NCBI RefSeq assembly: GCF_000155675.2
Contig: NC_020911.1
Location: 2,222,501-2,286,500 of the forward strand
DNA: 64,000 nucleotides
Reading direction: 5' to 3'
Origin: Octadecabacter antarcticus 307
GTDB lineage: Bacteria > Pseudomonadota > Alphaproteobacteria > Rhodobacterales > Rhodobacteraceae
The translations under genes were made by a program, and so were the position numbers. Within the stretch, counting starts at the first letter, position 1. Each line of letters begins with the position of its first letter. This document shows positions 54,627 through 63,551 of the stretch, one piece after another. A model generated the notes under the pieces. The model had not been told where the DNA came from, searched no databases, and saw only the letters and a program-made list of their open reading frames with translations.

Positions 54627-55570
54627 TCAGCCACCTGCGCCGTCACGTCGACAACCAGATCGGCTGCAGGTATTGCAACATCAACGGCACCCTGATTGAC
54701 CAAAAATGTCTCGAAACGGGCATAGCGGCCATGATCCACGGCAGCTGGGCGGCTGGCAAACCGCGCCCATGTATCGCCCCATGCACGGGTGTTCAGCTCG
54801 TTGCGCAACTCGGCGCTGGTGGCAAAGAAGACCTCGCCCATGCCTGTCGGGTCATTTAAAATATCGGCGGTGGCGCGTTCGGTTGCTAGCAAAAAACGTG
54901 CAATCTTGTCACGGTTGAGGCCTTCAGCGCGGGCCACGTAAATCAGTTCGTCGTAGGATGGCACGCCTTCGGCTTCGGGATAGAAACAACGCCCTGCGAT
55001 GCCTTCGATGTCCATCTGATTAAGTTCAAAATTACGGAACGCGCCGATTACGCCATCGACCTGACCGGACATTAAAGCAGGCGAAATGGACCACCCGATA
55101 TTGATCTGTTCGACATCATCGGGGGACACACCGTTATGGGTCAGCATCGCGTCCAGCAGCATCTCTTGCAACCCTGCAACAGCAAAGCCTACTTTGCGCC
55201 CTTCCAGATCGGCCACCGATTGCACAGGGCCATCAGCGCGCACCACAAGACAGGTCATTGGTGTCTCAATCAAAGTGCCGACGCGCACAAGTCCCAGCCC
55301 GTTGCGGCTGTTGAGATGTAGTTCTGGCTGGTAACTGACCGCCAAATCAATGCGCCCTGCTGCGAGCATGCGCGGCGGATCGTTGGGATCGGCCGGGGTG
55401 ATTACCTCAACCTCAAGACCTGCATCGGCGAAATATCCCAGCTCTTGGGCCAGAATGATCGGCCCGTGATTAGGATTGACGAACCAATCTAGCATGATGG
55501 TCATGCGGTCCTGTGCAAGCGCAGGCGTGGTGATAAGCGTGAGGGCGAGGATTGTTATAATACGTTTCAT
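54623..55570 (-). CDS. thiY: ABC transporter substrate-binding protein, HMP type (NMT1/THI5-like)
   Basis: A 315-residue periplasmic binding protein with a signal peptide (MKRIITILALTLITTPALA). The mature protein begins MTIMLDWFVNPNHGPIILAQELGYFADAGLEVEV, diagnostic of the NMT1/THI5-like family that includes ThiY, which binds formylaminopyrimidine. AVAGLQEMLLDAMLTHNG and GWSISPALMSGQVDGVIGAFRNFE are further conserved blocks. It couples directly to tenA (ATGA). The ligand is inferred from family and operon. Confidence 0.92.
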   Translation of the reverse strand: MKRIITILALTLITTPALAQDRMTIMLDWFVNPNHGPIILAQELGYFADAGLEVEVITPADPNDPPRMLAAGRIDLAVSYQPELHLNSRNGLGLVRVGTLIETPMTCLVVRADGPVQSVADLEGRKVGFAVAGLQEMLLDAMLTHNGVSPDDVEQINIGWSISPALMSGQVDGVIGAFRNFELNQMDIEGIAGRCFYPEAEGVPSYDELIYVARAEGLNRDKIARFLLATERATADILNDPTGMGEVFFATSAELRNELNTRAWGDTWARFASRPAAVDHGRYARFETFLVNQGAVDVAIPAADLVVDVTAQVAE

Positions 55571-55602
55571 GAATGTCTCCGTCAGGTGGATTGAGGTGTG
55601 AG

Positions 55603-56565
55603 TTATTGTTCAGGCAGGGCGAGCAGGGCGATATCGCCCGCCCACCGGTCGCGTAATGTGGTGCAGGCATGATGCGCGCGCAAACCCGTACGGCAGGCCA
55701 ATACGATACGGGTATCGGACGGGGGCAATGCCAAATCGGGCATGGAGCCAGTCTGTAGATGCAATGCGGTATCGCGAAACGGGGCAGGGACCTCATCGCG
55801 CAGATCAATGACAAGATCGGTTGGCGTGATCTGGTTTTCAGCAATGAAAAGGGCGGGGTGTGCAGGCTCTGGTGCTGCGTCAAAGCGAAATCCGGACATG
55901 CGCCAGTTTGTGGCGTTAAAGATCATCATCTGACCCAAAGGTGAGGGTGTCAGCCCGAGCAAGACGCTCAAGGCCATCTGCGCTTGCATCGCACCCATTG
56001 TGGCCACCACAGGGCCAAGTACCCCTGAGGTTGCACAGGTTGCAGCACTGCGCGGCAGGTCGGGGAACACGGCACGCAGGGAGGGTGCCGTTGCGCAAAA
56101 TCCGCCCACATAGCCTGTTAGTCCCAATGCAGAGGCTGCAATCAGCGGTTTGCCTGCAGCAAGGGCGGCATCAGACAGGGTGAAACTTGCGGCAAACGTA
56201 TCAGCGCAATCAAGCACAACATCCGCTTGCGCCACCAAAGTGGGTGCGTTGGCTGGTGTGAGCCAGTCAACAATAGGGTGCAGGGCAACATCGGGGTTCA
56301 GAGAGGCCATGGCATCGGCTGCAGCCAGCGCCTTTGGGCGGCCCACGTCTGCCATACGGTAAAGCGGCTGGCGATGCAGGTTACTCTGTGCCACCGCGTC
56401 GCCGTCGATCAGCGTGATCATACCCACGCCAGCCCCCACAAGATATTGCAGCACCGGCACCCCGAGGCCGCCCGCGCCTGCAACCAGAACATGGGCCGCG
56501 CGCAAACGGTTTTGACCTTTGGTTCCGACTTCGGGTAGGACAATCTGACGAGCGTAGCGGCTCAT
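55603..56565 (-). CDS. thiF: ThiF/MoeB-type adenylyltransferase fused to a rhodanese domain
   Basis: A 320-residue protein. Residues 1-220 form the E1-like adenylating domain: YARQIVLPEVGTKGQNRLRAAHVLVAGAGGLGVPVLQYLVGAGVG with the nucleotide motif, LIDGDAVAQSNLHRQPLY and DCADTFAASFTLSDAALAAGKPLI. It charges the ThiS C-terminus. The last 90 residues look like a rhodanese domain with the persulfide cysteine in IVLACRTGLRAHHA. The fusion may replace ThiI as sulfur donor. ATG 56565 overlaps the thiE stop; the longer frame runs inside thiE. Confidence 0.9.
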   Translation of the reverse strand: MSRYARQIVLPEVGTKGQNRLRAAHVLVAGAGGLGVPVLQYLVGAGVGMITLIDGDAVAQSNLHRQPLYRMADVGRPKALAAADAMASLNPDVALHPIVDWLTPANAPTLVAQADVVLDCADTFAASFTLSDAALAAGKPLIAASALGLTGYVGGFCATAPSLRAVFPDLPRSAATCATSGVLGPVVATMGAMQAQMALSVLLGLTPSPLGQMMIFNATNWRMSGFRFDAAPEPAHPALFIAENQITPTDLVIDLRDEVPAPFRDTALHLQTGSMPDLALPPSDTRIVLACRTGLRAHHACTTLRDRWAGDIALLALPEQ

Positions 56566-57158
56566 GCGGTCGCCTCTAGCCAAGCGTGAATGCGGGCTTT
56601 GGGATCTGCATGCAGGGTGATGTCTGTCACTGCCGCCACCGTATCCGCCCCTGCGGCAAAGGCCCCTGTGGAGCGTTCCACCGACATGCCACCAATGGCA
56701 CACAGCGGGATATCCCCGATCAGGGCTTTCCATTCTGTCAGCCGGTCAAGGCCTTGTTCGGTCCATTTCATTTCCTTCAAAATGGTTGGATAGACGGGGC
56801 CCAAGGCGATGTAATCAGGATCCAGCGCCAACGCGCGGTCTAGCTCGGCAAGGTCATGGGTTGAGACACCCAGCTTGATTCCAGCACTACGGATCGCTGC
56901 GATATCGGCTGTGTCCAGATCCTCTTGCCCCAGATGCAGCCAATCTGCCCCCAGATCAATCGCCAGTTGCCAGTGATCATTGATCACCAGCGTGGCACCG
57001 TGGTGTCGGCACAGGGCCTGAGCGGTGACAATCTCTGTGTGCAAAGCGTCATTAGCGCGGTCTTTCATGCGCAGTTGCACCAGCCGCACGCCAAGTGGGA
57101 CTGCGCGGGCAATCCAATCAGCACTGTCGAAGACGGGGTAGAAACGCGGCAATATCAT
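56562..57158 (-). CDS. thiE: Thiamine-phosphate synthase
   Basis: A 198-residue TIM-barrel enzyme joining HMP pyrophosphate and thiazole phosphate. Blocks: [13 protein letters not shown] for substrate binding, [55 protein letters not shown] and [28 protein letters not shown]. Shorter than average but complete. Overlaps thiG at its start and thiF at its stop. Confidence 0.95.
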   Translation of the reverse strand: MILPRFYPVFDSADWIARAVPLGVRLVQLRMKDRANDALHTEIVTAQALCRHHGATLVINDHWQLAIDLGADWLHLGQEDLDTADIAAIRSAGIKLGVSTHDLAELDRALALDPDYIALGPVYPTILKEMKWTEQGLDRLTEWKALIGDIPLCAIGGMSVERSTGAFAAGADTVAAVTDITLHADPKARIHAWLEATA

Positions 57159-57916
57159 AGCCAGGCCTTTCCAATGAGGGGGGTGGATGGGACGGCCATG
57201 TCGCGCATACCCATGGGGCCAGAAGTTGCTGCCAGCGCACCGGCCTCAGTGGCCAATGCAAACGCGCGGGCCATGGTCGCGGGATCATCCGCTTCGGCCA
57301 CGGCTGTGTTGAGAAGGATCGCATCGAACCCCATCTCCATCGCTTGCGCTGCATGGCTTGGCAGGCCAAGACCCGCATCAATCACCATCGCCACATCGGG
57401 AAATGCTGCGCGCAGGGTGCGCAGCCCGTGGATGTTGTTTAGCCCCATACCAGACCCAATGGGCGCGCCCCAAGGCATCAGCACATGGCAGCCCGCGTCT
57501 ACCAGCCGCGCGGCAAGCACCTGATCTTCGGTGGTGTAAGGGAACACCTTGAAGCCATCAGCACACAGCACTTCGGCTGCCTTGATCAGGCCAAACGGGT
57601 CAGGCTGCAGCGTGTCGGAATTGCCGATCACCTCAAGTTTGATCCAGTCAGTCTGGAAATACTCACGTGCCATCTGCGCCGTCGTGATCGCCTCGCGCGC
57701 TGAATGGCATCCTGCTGTATTGGGCAGCAAATGGACACCTAGCCCGCGTACCATATCCCAAAATGCCTGTCCCGCGCCACGCTCACGGCGCAGCGATACG
57801 GTCGCAACCGACGCTCCACTTTCGTGAAACGCGTTCTCCATCACGGCGGGCGAGGGGTAGCGCGCAGTGCCCAGCATCATAGGCGTTTGCAAGTCCACCC
57901 CGTAGAAATCACGCAT
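57155..57916 (-). CDS. thiG: Thiazole synthase
   Basis: A 253-residue TIM-barrel enzyme making the thiazole phosphate from deoxyxylulose phosphate, ThiS thiocarboxylate and dehydroglycine. Family sequence: [15 protein letters not shown] start, [74 protein letters not shown] and [29 protein letters not shown]. The Schiff-base lysine is the one in WIKLEV. It lies three bases from thiS. Confidence 0.96.
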   Translation of the reverse strand: MRDFYGVDLQTPMMLGTARYPSPAVMENAFHESGASVATVSLRRERGAGQAFWDMVRGLGVHLLPNTAGCHSAREAITTAQMAREYFQTDWIKLEVIGNSDTLQPDPFGLIKAAEVLCADGFKVFPYTTEDQVLAARLVDAGCHVLMPWGAPIGSGMGLNNIHGLRTLRAAFPDVAMVIDAGLGLPSHAAQAMEMGFDAILLNTAVAEADDPATMARAFALATEAGALAATSGPMGMRDMAVPSTPLIGKAWL

Positions 57917-57919
57917 GGC

Positions 57920-58117
57920 TTACCCCCCCTGCATTGCGGTTAAAACTTCGATATGGTCACCGGCTGAAAGGGGTGTGTCGTCTCGCAGAGCTGCAGGCAC
58001 GAAGACCCCATTGAGCGCGGTGGCGACCCGCGCATCACCCCAGCCCAATTCTGCCAAAGCATGACTTAGATCGGTGGCTTTGATCTCGCGCGGCTCTCCG
58101 TTCACTTCAATTTTCAC
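57920..58117 (-). CDS. thiS: Sulfur carrier protein ThiS
   Basis: A 65-residue ubiquitin-fold protein beginning MKIEVNGEPREI and ending in the obligatory Gly-Gly (EVLTAMQGG), which ThiF adenylates and a sulfur donor converts to a thiocarboxylate. The ATG overlaps the end of thiO by 11 bases. Confidence 0.95.
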   Translation of the reverse strand: MKIEVNGEPREIKATDLSHALAELGWGDARVATALNGVFVPAALRDDTPLSAGDHIEVLTAMQGG

Positions 58118-59087
58118 GAAATAGATCCCCCGTTTTGCCTGTTGAAAGAAAAGTGGCCGCTTGTTCGGCCAATGCCGGCGCCATTAAGAATCCGTGGCGG
58201 AACAACCCGTTGAGATGCATCACGTGTCCCCGCTGCACCACGCGCGGCACGTTGTCGGCAAAGGCCGGGCGCAGATCGGCACCCATCTCGATTATCACAG
58301 CCTCGGCAAAGCGCGCATCAAGCGCATAGGCTGCCGATAAAAGCTCAAGCGCCGAGCGTGCCGTCATAGGGCCGCGCGCTGCGCTTTCGATCTGGGTTGC
58401 ACCCAACATGAACAACCCGTTCGCACGCGGCACGACATAAAGCGGATGGCGCGGGTGCAGCAGACGGACGGGGCGGGTCAGCATGATCTCGTCCGATTGC
58501 AGTACAATCATTTCGCCACGTACCCCACGCAGGCCCTGCAAATCGCCCTGAGCGGCCAGACCGCGACAGTCGATAACTGGACCTTGCACGTTATCCGGTG
58601 TGATCTCCGTCTGTTCGATGAAAACGCCCAAGGCGGCAAGGCTGCGCACCAGATCGCTCAAGGCCTGACGGGGGTCCAGATGGGCCTCTTTGGCAAAGAA
58701 CAACCCACGTTTGTGCCGTTCCCCTAGATCAGGTTCAAGTGCAGCGATCGCGTCACCATCGCAGGCGACATGCCCGATGGTGCGCACGGCAAAGCGGTCT
58801 AGTTCCGCGCGGTCCCGCTCAGGCGCGAGCACAAGCGTACCCTGGGTGCTCACGGTGGTGACATCACCCCATAAAGCAGCGGCCTTGCGCCCATGGCTGA
58901 TGATGGGGGTCTCTGCTGTTGCACCTTCGCATTCAGGGGCCAGCATGCCACCCGCCCACCACGAACAGGTATGTGGCCCCGGTGGTCCGGACCGATCCGC
59001 CAGACGGGGGCGCAGGCCCCGTGCGAGGCAGGAGCGCGCGGCCCAAAGACCTGCAACGCCTGCACCGATGATGGTTACATCAACCAT
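58107..59087 (-). CDS. thiO: Glycine oxidase
   Basis: A 326-residue FAD enzyme that oxidises glycine to dehydroglycine for thiazole formation under aerobic conditions, replacing the anaerobic ThiH. The Rossmann motif VTIIGAGVAGLWAARSCLARG begins the protein; SWWAGGMLAPECEG and HPLYVVPRANGLFMLGATQIES are typical of the ThiO branch. ATG 59087 is preferred because it precedes the Rossmann strand; it overlaps the end of thiD. Confidence 0.93.
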   Translation of the reverse strand: MVDVTIIGAGVAGLWAARSCLARGLRPRLADRSGPPGPHTCSWWAGGMLAPECEGATAETPIISHGRKAAALWGDVTTVSTQGTLVLAPERDRAELDRFAVRTIGHVACDGDAIAALEPDLGERHKRGLFFAKEAHLDPRQALSDLVRSLAALGVFIEQTEITPDNVQGPVIDCRGLAAQGDLQGLRGVRGEMIVLQSDEIMLTRPVRLLHPRHPLYVVPRANGLFMLGATQIESAARGPMTARSALELLSAAYALDARFAEAVIIEMGADLRPAFADNVPRVVQRGHVMHLNGLFRHGFLMAPALAEQAATFLSTGKTGDLFREN

Positions 59088-59901
59088 TGGGCCAGACCTT
59101 ATGGAAATGGTGGACGGGGCCATGGCCGTGGCCGATATCCAGACGGTCAGCTGCCTCTATGGCCCCTTGCAAGTAGGTATGGGCCATGCTCACCGCGGCG
59201 GTCAGTGGCATTTTGCGTGCCAGTCCTGCGGCGATGGCGGCCGACAGGGTGCAGCCGGTACCATGCGTGTTGCGCGTGGGGTGGCGGCGGGCTGATAGCT
59301 GCAACACATCGTCCTGCGTGACCAGCAAATCAATGCAAACGGCACCGCTTGCGTGGCCGCCTTTCATTAAAACGGCGCGTGGACCCAGCGCCAGAAGCGC
59401 GCGGCCTTGTTCGCGCATCTGGGTTTCGTCTGTTGCCTCGGGGGTGTCCAGCAGGCGCGCAGCCTCCGGAAGATTCGGGGTCAGCAGATCTGCCAATGGC
59501 AACATTCGTGCACGCAAAACGGCAACTGCATCATCCGCTAACAGCGCATCCCCTGATTTGGAAACCATAACCGGATCAAGAACCACTGGCGCTGGCACTG
59601 CGCAGGCCGCCAGCCCTTCTGCAACGGCACAAATTGCGTCCGGTCCACCAAGCATTCCGATCTTGATCGCACCAATTGCCAGATCGTCGAAAACCGCACC
59701 CATCTGGGCGCGGATGATCTCGGGGGTAAGCATTTTGACCGCTGTAATAGTGCGGGTGTTCTGCGCGGTAATTGCGGTCAGGACACTGGCACCATAAACA
59801 CCGAGCGCGCTGAAAGTTTTAAGATCAGCCTGAATTCCAGCGCCGCCGCCACTGTCGGAGCCTGCAATTGTCAACGCCTGAAAAGCCACACGTGCCCCCA
59901 T
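59080..59901 (-). CDS. thiD: Hydroxymethylpyrimidine/phosphomethylpyrimidine kinase
   Basis: A 273-residue ribokinase-fold enzyme that phosphorylates HMP twice. Motifs: ALTIAGSDSGGGAGIQADLKTFSALGVYGASVLTAITAQNT, VLDPVMVSKSGDALL, LTPNLPEAARLL and the anion hole THGTGCTLSAAIAAGLA. First gene after the TPP riboswitch. Because the operon has no thiC here, HMP from salvage (ThiXYZ plus TenA) would be its substrate, unless thiC lies elsewhere. Confidence 0.96.
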   Translation of the reverse strand: MGARVAFQALTIAGSDSGGGAGIQADLKTFSALGVYGASVLTAITAQNTRTITAVKMLTPEIIRAQMGAVFDDLAIGAIKIGMLGGPDAICAVAEGLAACAVPAPVVLDPVMVSKSGDALLADDAVAVLRARMLPLADLLTPNLPEAARLLDTPEATDETQMREQGRALLALGPRAVLMKGGHASGAVCIDLLVTQDDVLQLSARRHPTRNTHGTGCTLSAAIAAGLARKMPLTAAVSMAHTYLQGAIEAADRLDIGHGHGPVHHFHKVWPNG

Positions 59902-59962
59902 TAATAAAAAGGGTCAGACGCATTGAGAAACGGAGGGTTTACGGCTGTATGGTCACAGCGAC

Positions 59963-60046
59963 ACTCCGTTCCCTACGCCGGAATGACCCGGATCAGGTTC
60001 GATGGGTCGGTTTTCACCTCTCAGCCATGACGGCACCCCAACGGAT
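59963..60046 (-). promoter_or_regulatory. TPP riboswitch (THI element)
   Basis: The minus strand contains the two invariant pieces of the thiamine pyrophosphate aptamer: GGGGTGCC ... GGCTGAGAGG and CCTGATCCGGGTCATTCCGG followed by CGTAGGGAACGG. It lies about 60 bases upstream of thiD and should turn off the whole thi operon when TPP is plentiful, either by terminating transcription or by hiding the ribosome binding site. Confidence 0.96.
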
Positions 60047-60148
60047 ATGGATTGCTAGCCGTCAGAAATTTAAAAGTCAAACACTCTTCCGTGGCGCGAC
60101 TGCTCTTTCCTTGGACTGGTTTTAACTTTCTACCTAATTGAGATAAGC

Positions 60149-60362
60149 CACCAAATTTTATCACCGTTACCACGTCGTTTGGGCGACGAAATATCGACAT
60201 AAGGTTTTGCGCGGGCCGATGCGCGAACGGATCCGCGATATCATTCGACAGTCTTGTGCTGAGATGGGCGTGCATATTGTGAAGGGTGTTCTGGCAGGTG
60301 ACCACGTCCACATGTTCATATCTGTCCCGCCACAATTCGCACTGTCCAAGGTGATGCAGCGG
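60149..60362 (+). pseudogene. IS200/IS605-family TnpA relic, 5' and 3' truncated
   Basis: The frame reads KFYHRYHVVWATKYRHKVLRGPMRERIRDIIRQSCAEMGVHIVKGVLAGDHVHMFISVPP up to MQR, closely matching the intact TnpA at 61631, including the HVH metal site. It lacks its start, and the right part is cut where IS5-end sequence (AGGCTTTGTTGCACA) begins at 60363. Confidence 0.88.
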
Positions 60363-60469
60363 AGGCTTTGTTGCACACAACAGCATGAGGTCTGACTTCC
60401 CCTTACCCCTGATGGGGCTTTGTTGCACAAATCGCCCTTATGGCGTGCTTCCCCTGACCCCTGACGGAT

Positions 60470-61441
60470 TCAGCCTACAGTAACGGTGTTTGGGATGCCA
60501 AGGGCGGTGAAGCCGTTGAGTATCGCGGCACGGATTTGGACTTCCGCAACTTGCCGGTCAAAGTCTCGTGCGGCCAGGCGCTGCCCGAGTAGTTTCAAAC
60601 AATGCATCTTTGTCTCAACACGACTCCTGCGGTGGTATCCGCTCAAGCGACGCCATTGAGCGCGGCCGAGATCCTTTGAGGACTGTACCGCTTCGTTTCG
60701 GGCTCTGGCCCCCAGCGTATCCGGCTTCCATAGCTTGGCATTCTTGCGTGGCGGGATGACAGCACGGGCATTGCGGGCCGCAATCGCATCATGGCATTTG
60801 CGGGTGTCATATGCCCCATCTGCTGTGACACTGCCAATCTTCTGATCTGGTGTGATCTGACCGAGAAGGTTGGGCAACATGGGTGGGTCTCCAATGCTGC
60901 TACTCGTCACTTCGACCGCGCGTATCTCCAACGTTTCTTCATCAATCCCTATATGTATCTTGCGCCACACCCGACGTTTCGGCCCGCCATGCTTGCGAGC
61001 GTTCCACTCACCTTCGCCCTCAACTTTGATGCCGGTACTGTCGATAAGGAGGTTTAGCGGGCCCTTTGAGCCCTGATACGGGATGGTAACCGATAGCCTT
61101 TTCTGACGCCGACATAACGTGCTGAAGTCTGGGACCTCCCAGTCAAGGTCGATCAATTTCAACAGGCTTTCCACAAAGCCCGTCGCCTGCCTCAAAGGCA
61201 TTCCGAACAGCACTTTCAACGTGAGACAGGCTTGGATCGCCGCATCGCTATAGCGTGGCTGGCGGCCCCGTTTGCCCCCCTCTCATGGTTTGCAAACAAA
61301 CCACTGCCGGGCAACGGTAGGCGCAGCTTTCCAAGTGACCTCTGGGTTAAACCAAATGGTCAGTGACCCGCGTCGCTTCAGGGCCTTGTTATACTCAGGC
61401 CAGTTCCTCGTGCGGTAAATCGGGGCGATAGGTTTACTCAT
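60470..61441 (-). pseudogene. IS5-family transposase with in-frame stop inside a palindromic insert
   Basis: The reading frame from ATG 61441 (MSKPIAPIYRTRNWPEYNKA) to 60470 is uninterrupted except for TGA at codon 53. That stop lies within copy F of the palindromic element. Without the 36-bp insert the product would be 311 residues, the normal family length, with the DDE residues in LLIDSTGIKVEGEGEW, VTADGAYDTRKCH and YHRRSRVETKMHC. Apart from the insert the gene looks functional. Confidence 0.88.
61278..61314 (+). repeat. Palindromic mini-element copy F (in IS5 transposase gene)
   Basis: CCCTCTC (61278-61284), perfect hairpin TGGTTTG (61286-61292), loop CAAA, CAAACCA (61297-61303), then TGCCGGGCA (61305-61313). 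Read in the gene's direction it encodes ARQWFVCKP followed by a TGA. Confidence 0.88.
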
Positions 61442-61563
61442 GACGCCAGCTACCATGCTGGATTTACAACATGAATCCCTGATACGAGACTATTTGTGCA
61501 ACAAAGCCCCTAATGGATCGAAACCACCGGCTTCTAGCCGGTCAGCTTCAGCGAATCTATGAT

Positions 61564-61631
61564 TGATCTTCTCTCCTGAATTTTGAAACCCGCATTAGCA
61601 GTATGGTTTCAAAATTCAGGAGAGAAGATCA
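61564..61631 (+). promoter_or_regulatory. 27-bp perfect inverted repeat covering the tnpA ribosome binding site
   Basis: Arms 61564-61590 and 61605-61631 are exactly complementary over 27 bases, with a 14-base loop. The right arm contains AGGAG and the A of the start codon, so the transcript would hide its own ribosome binding site. IS200 is known to limit TnpA synthesis with a 5' stem-loop. Confidence 0.9.
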
Positions 61632-62029
61632 TGCGTTATTCCTCATCCGGTCAAACGCGATTTTACCACAAATTTCACGTCGTGTGGGTCACAAAATATA
61701 GATACAAGGTTTTGCAGGGTGCGATGCGAGAGCGGATACGCGAGATTATCATGCAAACATGCTCCGAAATGGGCGTCCATATCGTGAAAGGTGTGCTGGG
61801 ACGCGATCATGTGCACATGTTCCTGTCGATCCCACTAAAACTGTCCCTGTCCAACGTTATGCAACGCATAAAGGGCCGCTCGTCGCGCCGCATCCAGATG
61901 GAATTCCCTGAGTTGCGCAAGCGCTACTGGGGCAGGCGGTTTTGGGCACGCGGATATTTCTCAACCACCTCTGGAAATGTGACTGACGACATCATCACGC
62001 AGTATCTGGAATTGCATTCCTCTAAATGA
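61631..62029 (+). CDS. tnpA: IS200/IS605 Y1 transposase TnpA
   Basis: A 132-residue HUH/Y1 transposase. The metal-binding pair is in DHVHMFLSIP, the catalytic tyrosine is in DDIITQYLELH, and the strand YHKFHVVWVTKYRYKVL opens the fold. It is full length with no lesions. It acts on single-stranded DNA through the end hairpins. Two relics of the same family (51299-51405 and 60149-60362) show that earlier copies decayed in this neighbourhood. Confidence 0.93.
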   Translation: MRYSSSGQTRFYHKFHVVWVTKYRYKVLQGAMRERIREIIMQTCSEMGVHIVKGVLGRDHVHMFLSIPLKLSLSNVMQRIKGRSSRRIQMEFPELRKRYWGRRFWARGYFSTTSGNVTDDIITQYLELHSSK

Positions 62030-62127
62030 GGCTACTGGCGTCAGCCGGTAGTCCTTCACTTAAGTAATTGAAATATATTACTTTAAAATCCTGCGAAGGC
62101 CGTCCGGTTTCTGATTTGTGCGACTTC

Positions 62128-62454
62128 CTATACAATTTTAGAGTAGTCGTTCCGAATGATCTATGGATAATATTTAGGAGGTTTACGAAAGCCGGGATAA
62201 TGCTTGCTGATCTCATACGCTTTGAGGATCGGCCGAGGACATTGTTTGATTTTGAGAAGCCGAAGTCTGCTGCTCTTATGAGTGCGCTTGATCAAGCCAA
62301 CGACAGGTTTGGCAAGAAAACGTTGGTCTTCGCGAGTGAAGGGATGAAGCAACCTTGGCAACTTCGGTCCAATCACCGAAGTTCCAGGTACACGACGCGG
62401 CTTGTTGATTTGCCGGTTGTTCGTTGCGGTAATGGTGCGGCGTCCCGTGTTTGA
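62128..62454 (+). pseudogene. umuC (DNA polymerase V) C-terminal fragment
   Basis: The frame reads NDLWIIFRRFTKAGIMLADLIRFEDRPRTLFDFEKPKSAALMSALDQANDRFGKKTLVFASEGMKQPWQLRSNHRSSRYTTRLVDLPVV, matching the C-terminal part of UmuC with its DUF4113 tail. Catalytic palm, fingers and thumb are missing, so it is a leftover, probably stranded by IS-driven deletion. Confidence 0.85.
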
Positions 62455-62741
62455 GTGAACCACAAAAAGGTTTGGGTCTGGTTCGAAATCGGGAGCCATG
62501 AAGTCGACGGCAAAGTCGATGCGAGACGGGCAAGGCTGATTTCGCTGCGCCGTAGTAATCGCGAGTCCTTAGCAAAATCACGGATTGGTGATGTAGTCAA
62601 AAATTACTGCAAGAATTCGGTCTAAGAGTGGGTCAACAATGCCCCACTATATGAACGAAGGGCTGCCCGTGTCTCTTCTCAGTTGAAAGGAGACAGATCT
62701 GGTCGGCTTTGCGGGCTTAGGTCTTTGGACATTTTTACTCC
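62455..62741. other. Non-coding stretch after the umuC fragment
   Basis: No gene supported. Probably remnants of deleted DNA. Confidence 0.5.
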
Positions 62742-63551
62742 TCAATCTACGAAGGCGCGTTCGACAACAAATGTGTTGGGCCGGTTGTTTGACCCTTCTG
62801 CAAGGCCAAAGCCTTCCAGGGCTACTTTGGCGTCATGCAGCATGGCCATCGAACCACATATCATGCCACGATCAATGTCTGGTGTGATCGGTGGAACGCC
62901 AAGATCGCTGAACACTTTGCCCGATGCCATCAGGTCTGTGATACGGCCTTTAAATGGATAGTCCTCACGCGTAGCTGTGCTGTAAAGTCGCAAACTCTGG
63001 GCGAATTCTCCACAAAGTGGGTCATCCTTGACTGCTGCAACCAGCCCTTGGCCATACGTCAGCTCTGCGACGTCGCGGCAAGTGTGGGTCAGGATGACCT
63101 CGTCAAATTTTTCATACGTATCAGGGTCACGGATCAGGCTGGCAAAGGGTGCAATCCCTGTACCGGTTGAGAACATCCAAAGGCGTTTCCCAGGCAGCAA
63201 CGCGTCATTTACAAGCGTGCCCGTTGGCTTTTTACGCATTAAGACTGTGTCGCCTACTTTGATTTTTTGAAGGTGTTCAGTCAGAGGACCTTCTGGAACT
63301 TTAATCGAATAAAATTCAATTTCCTCATCCCAATTGGGGGATGCAATTGAATAGGCGCGAAACACTGGTTTTTCAGTATTTGGAAGGCCAATCATGACAA
63401 ACTCGCCAGAGCGGAACCGAAAACTATCAGGTCTTGAGATGCGAAATTTAAACAGTCGATCAGTATAATGCTCAACAGACGTTACACTTTGCGCAAAAAC
63501 ACCAGCCGGTATCGGAAATTCTAAAGTGGGAGTCGTAAGGTCAACTGTCAT
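62742..63551 (-). CDS. fpr: Ferredoxin-NADP+ reductase
   Basis: A 269-residue FAD enzyme passing electrons between NADPH and ferredoxin or flavodoxin. The flavin site is RAYSIASPNWDEEIEFYSIKV (RxYS motif), NADPH-binding segments are LWMFSTGTGIAPFASLIRD and LTHTCRDVAELTYG, then MICGSMAMLHD, and the C-terminal tail NRPNTFVVERAFVD is the bacterial subclass I form. ATG 63551 is preceded by AAGGA; the open frame continues upstream to 63692 without family sequence. Confidence 0.95.
   Translation of the reverse strand: MTVDLTTPTLEFPIPAGVFAQSVTSVEHYTDRLFKFRISRPDSFRFRSGEFVMIGLPNTEKPVFRAYSIASPNWDEEIEFYSIKVPEGPLTEHLQKIKVGDTVLMRKKPTGTLVNDALLPGKRLWMFSTGTGIAPFASLIRDPDTYEKFDEVILTHTCRDVAELTYGQGLVAAVKDDPLCGEFAQSLRLYSTATREDYPFKGRITDLMASGKVFSDLGVPPITPDIDRGMICGSMAMLHDAKVALEGFGLAEGSNNRPNTFVVERAFVD

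Larger units (their letters stand above)
60414..61510 (-). mobile_element. IS5-family insertion sequence with decayed transposase
   Basis: Perfect 19-bp terminal repeats GGGGCTTTGTTGCACAAAT (60414-60432) and its complement (61492-61510) bound a 1097-bp element. Part of the same terminal sequence also appears at 60363-60377, so remains of an earlier IS5 end lie next to it. No clear target duplication is seen. Palindromic copy F lies inside the transposase gene. Confidence 0.9.
61526..62051 (+). mobile_element. IS200/IS605-family element, intact
   Basis: Hairpins mark both ends, as expected for single-strand transposition: ACCGGC-TTCTA-GCCGGT (61526-61542) on the left and CTACTGGC-GTCA-GCCGGTAG (62032-62051) on the right, enclosing one tnpA gene and no tnpB. 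The outer cleavage sites are not placed exactly. Confidence 0.85.
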
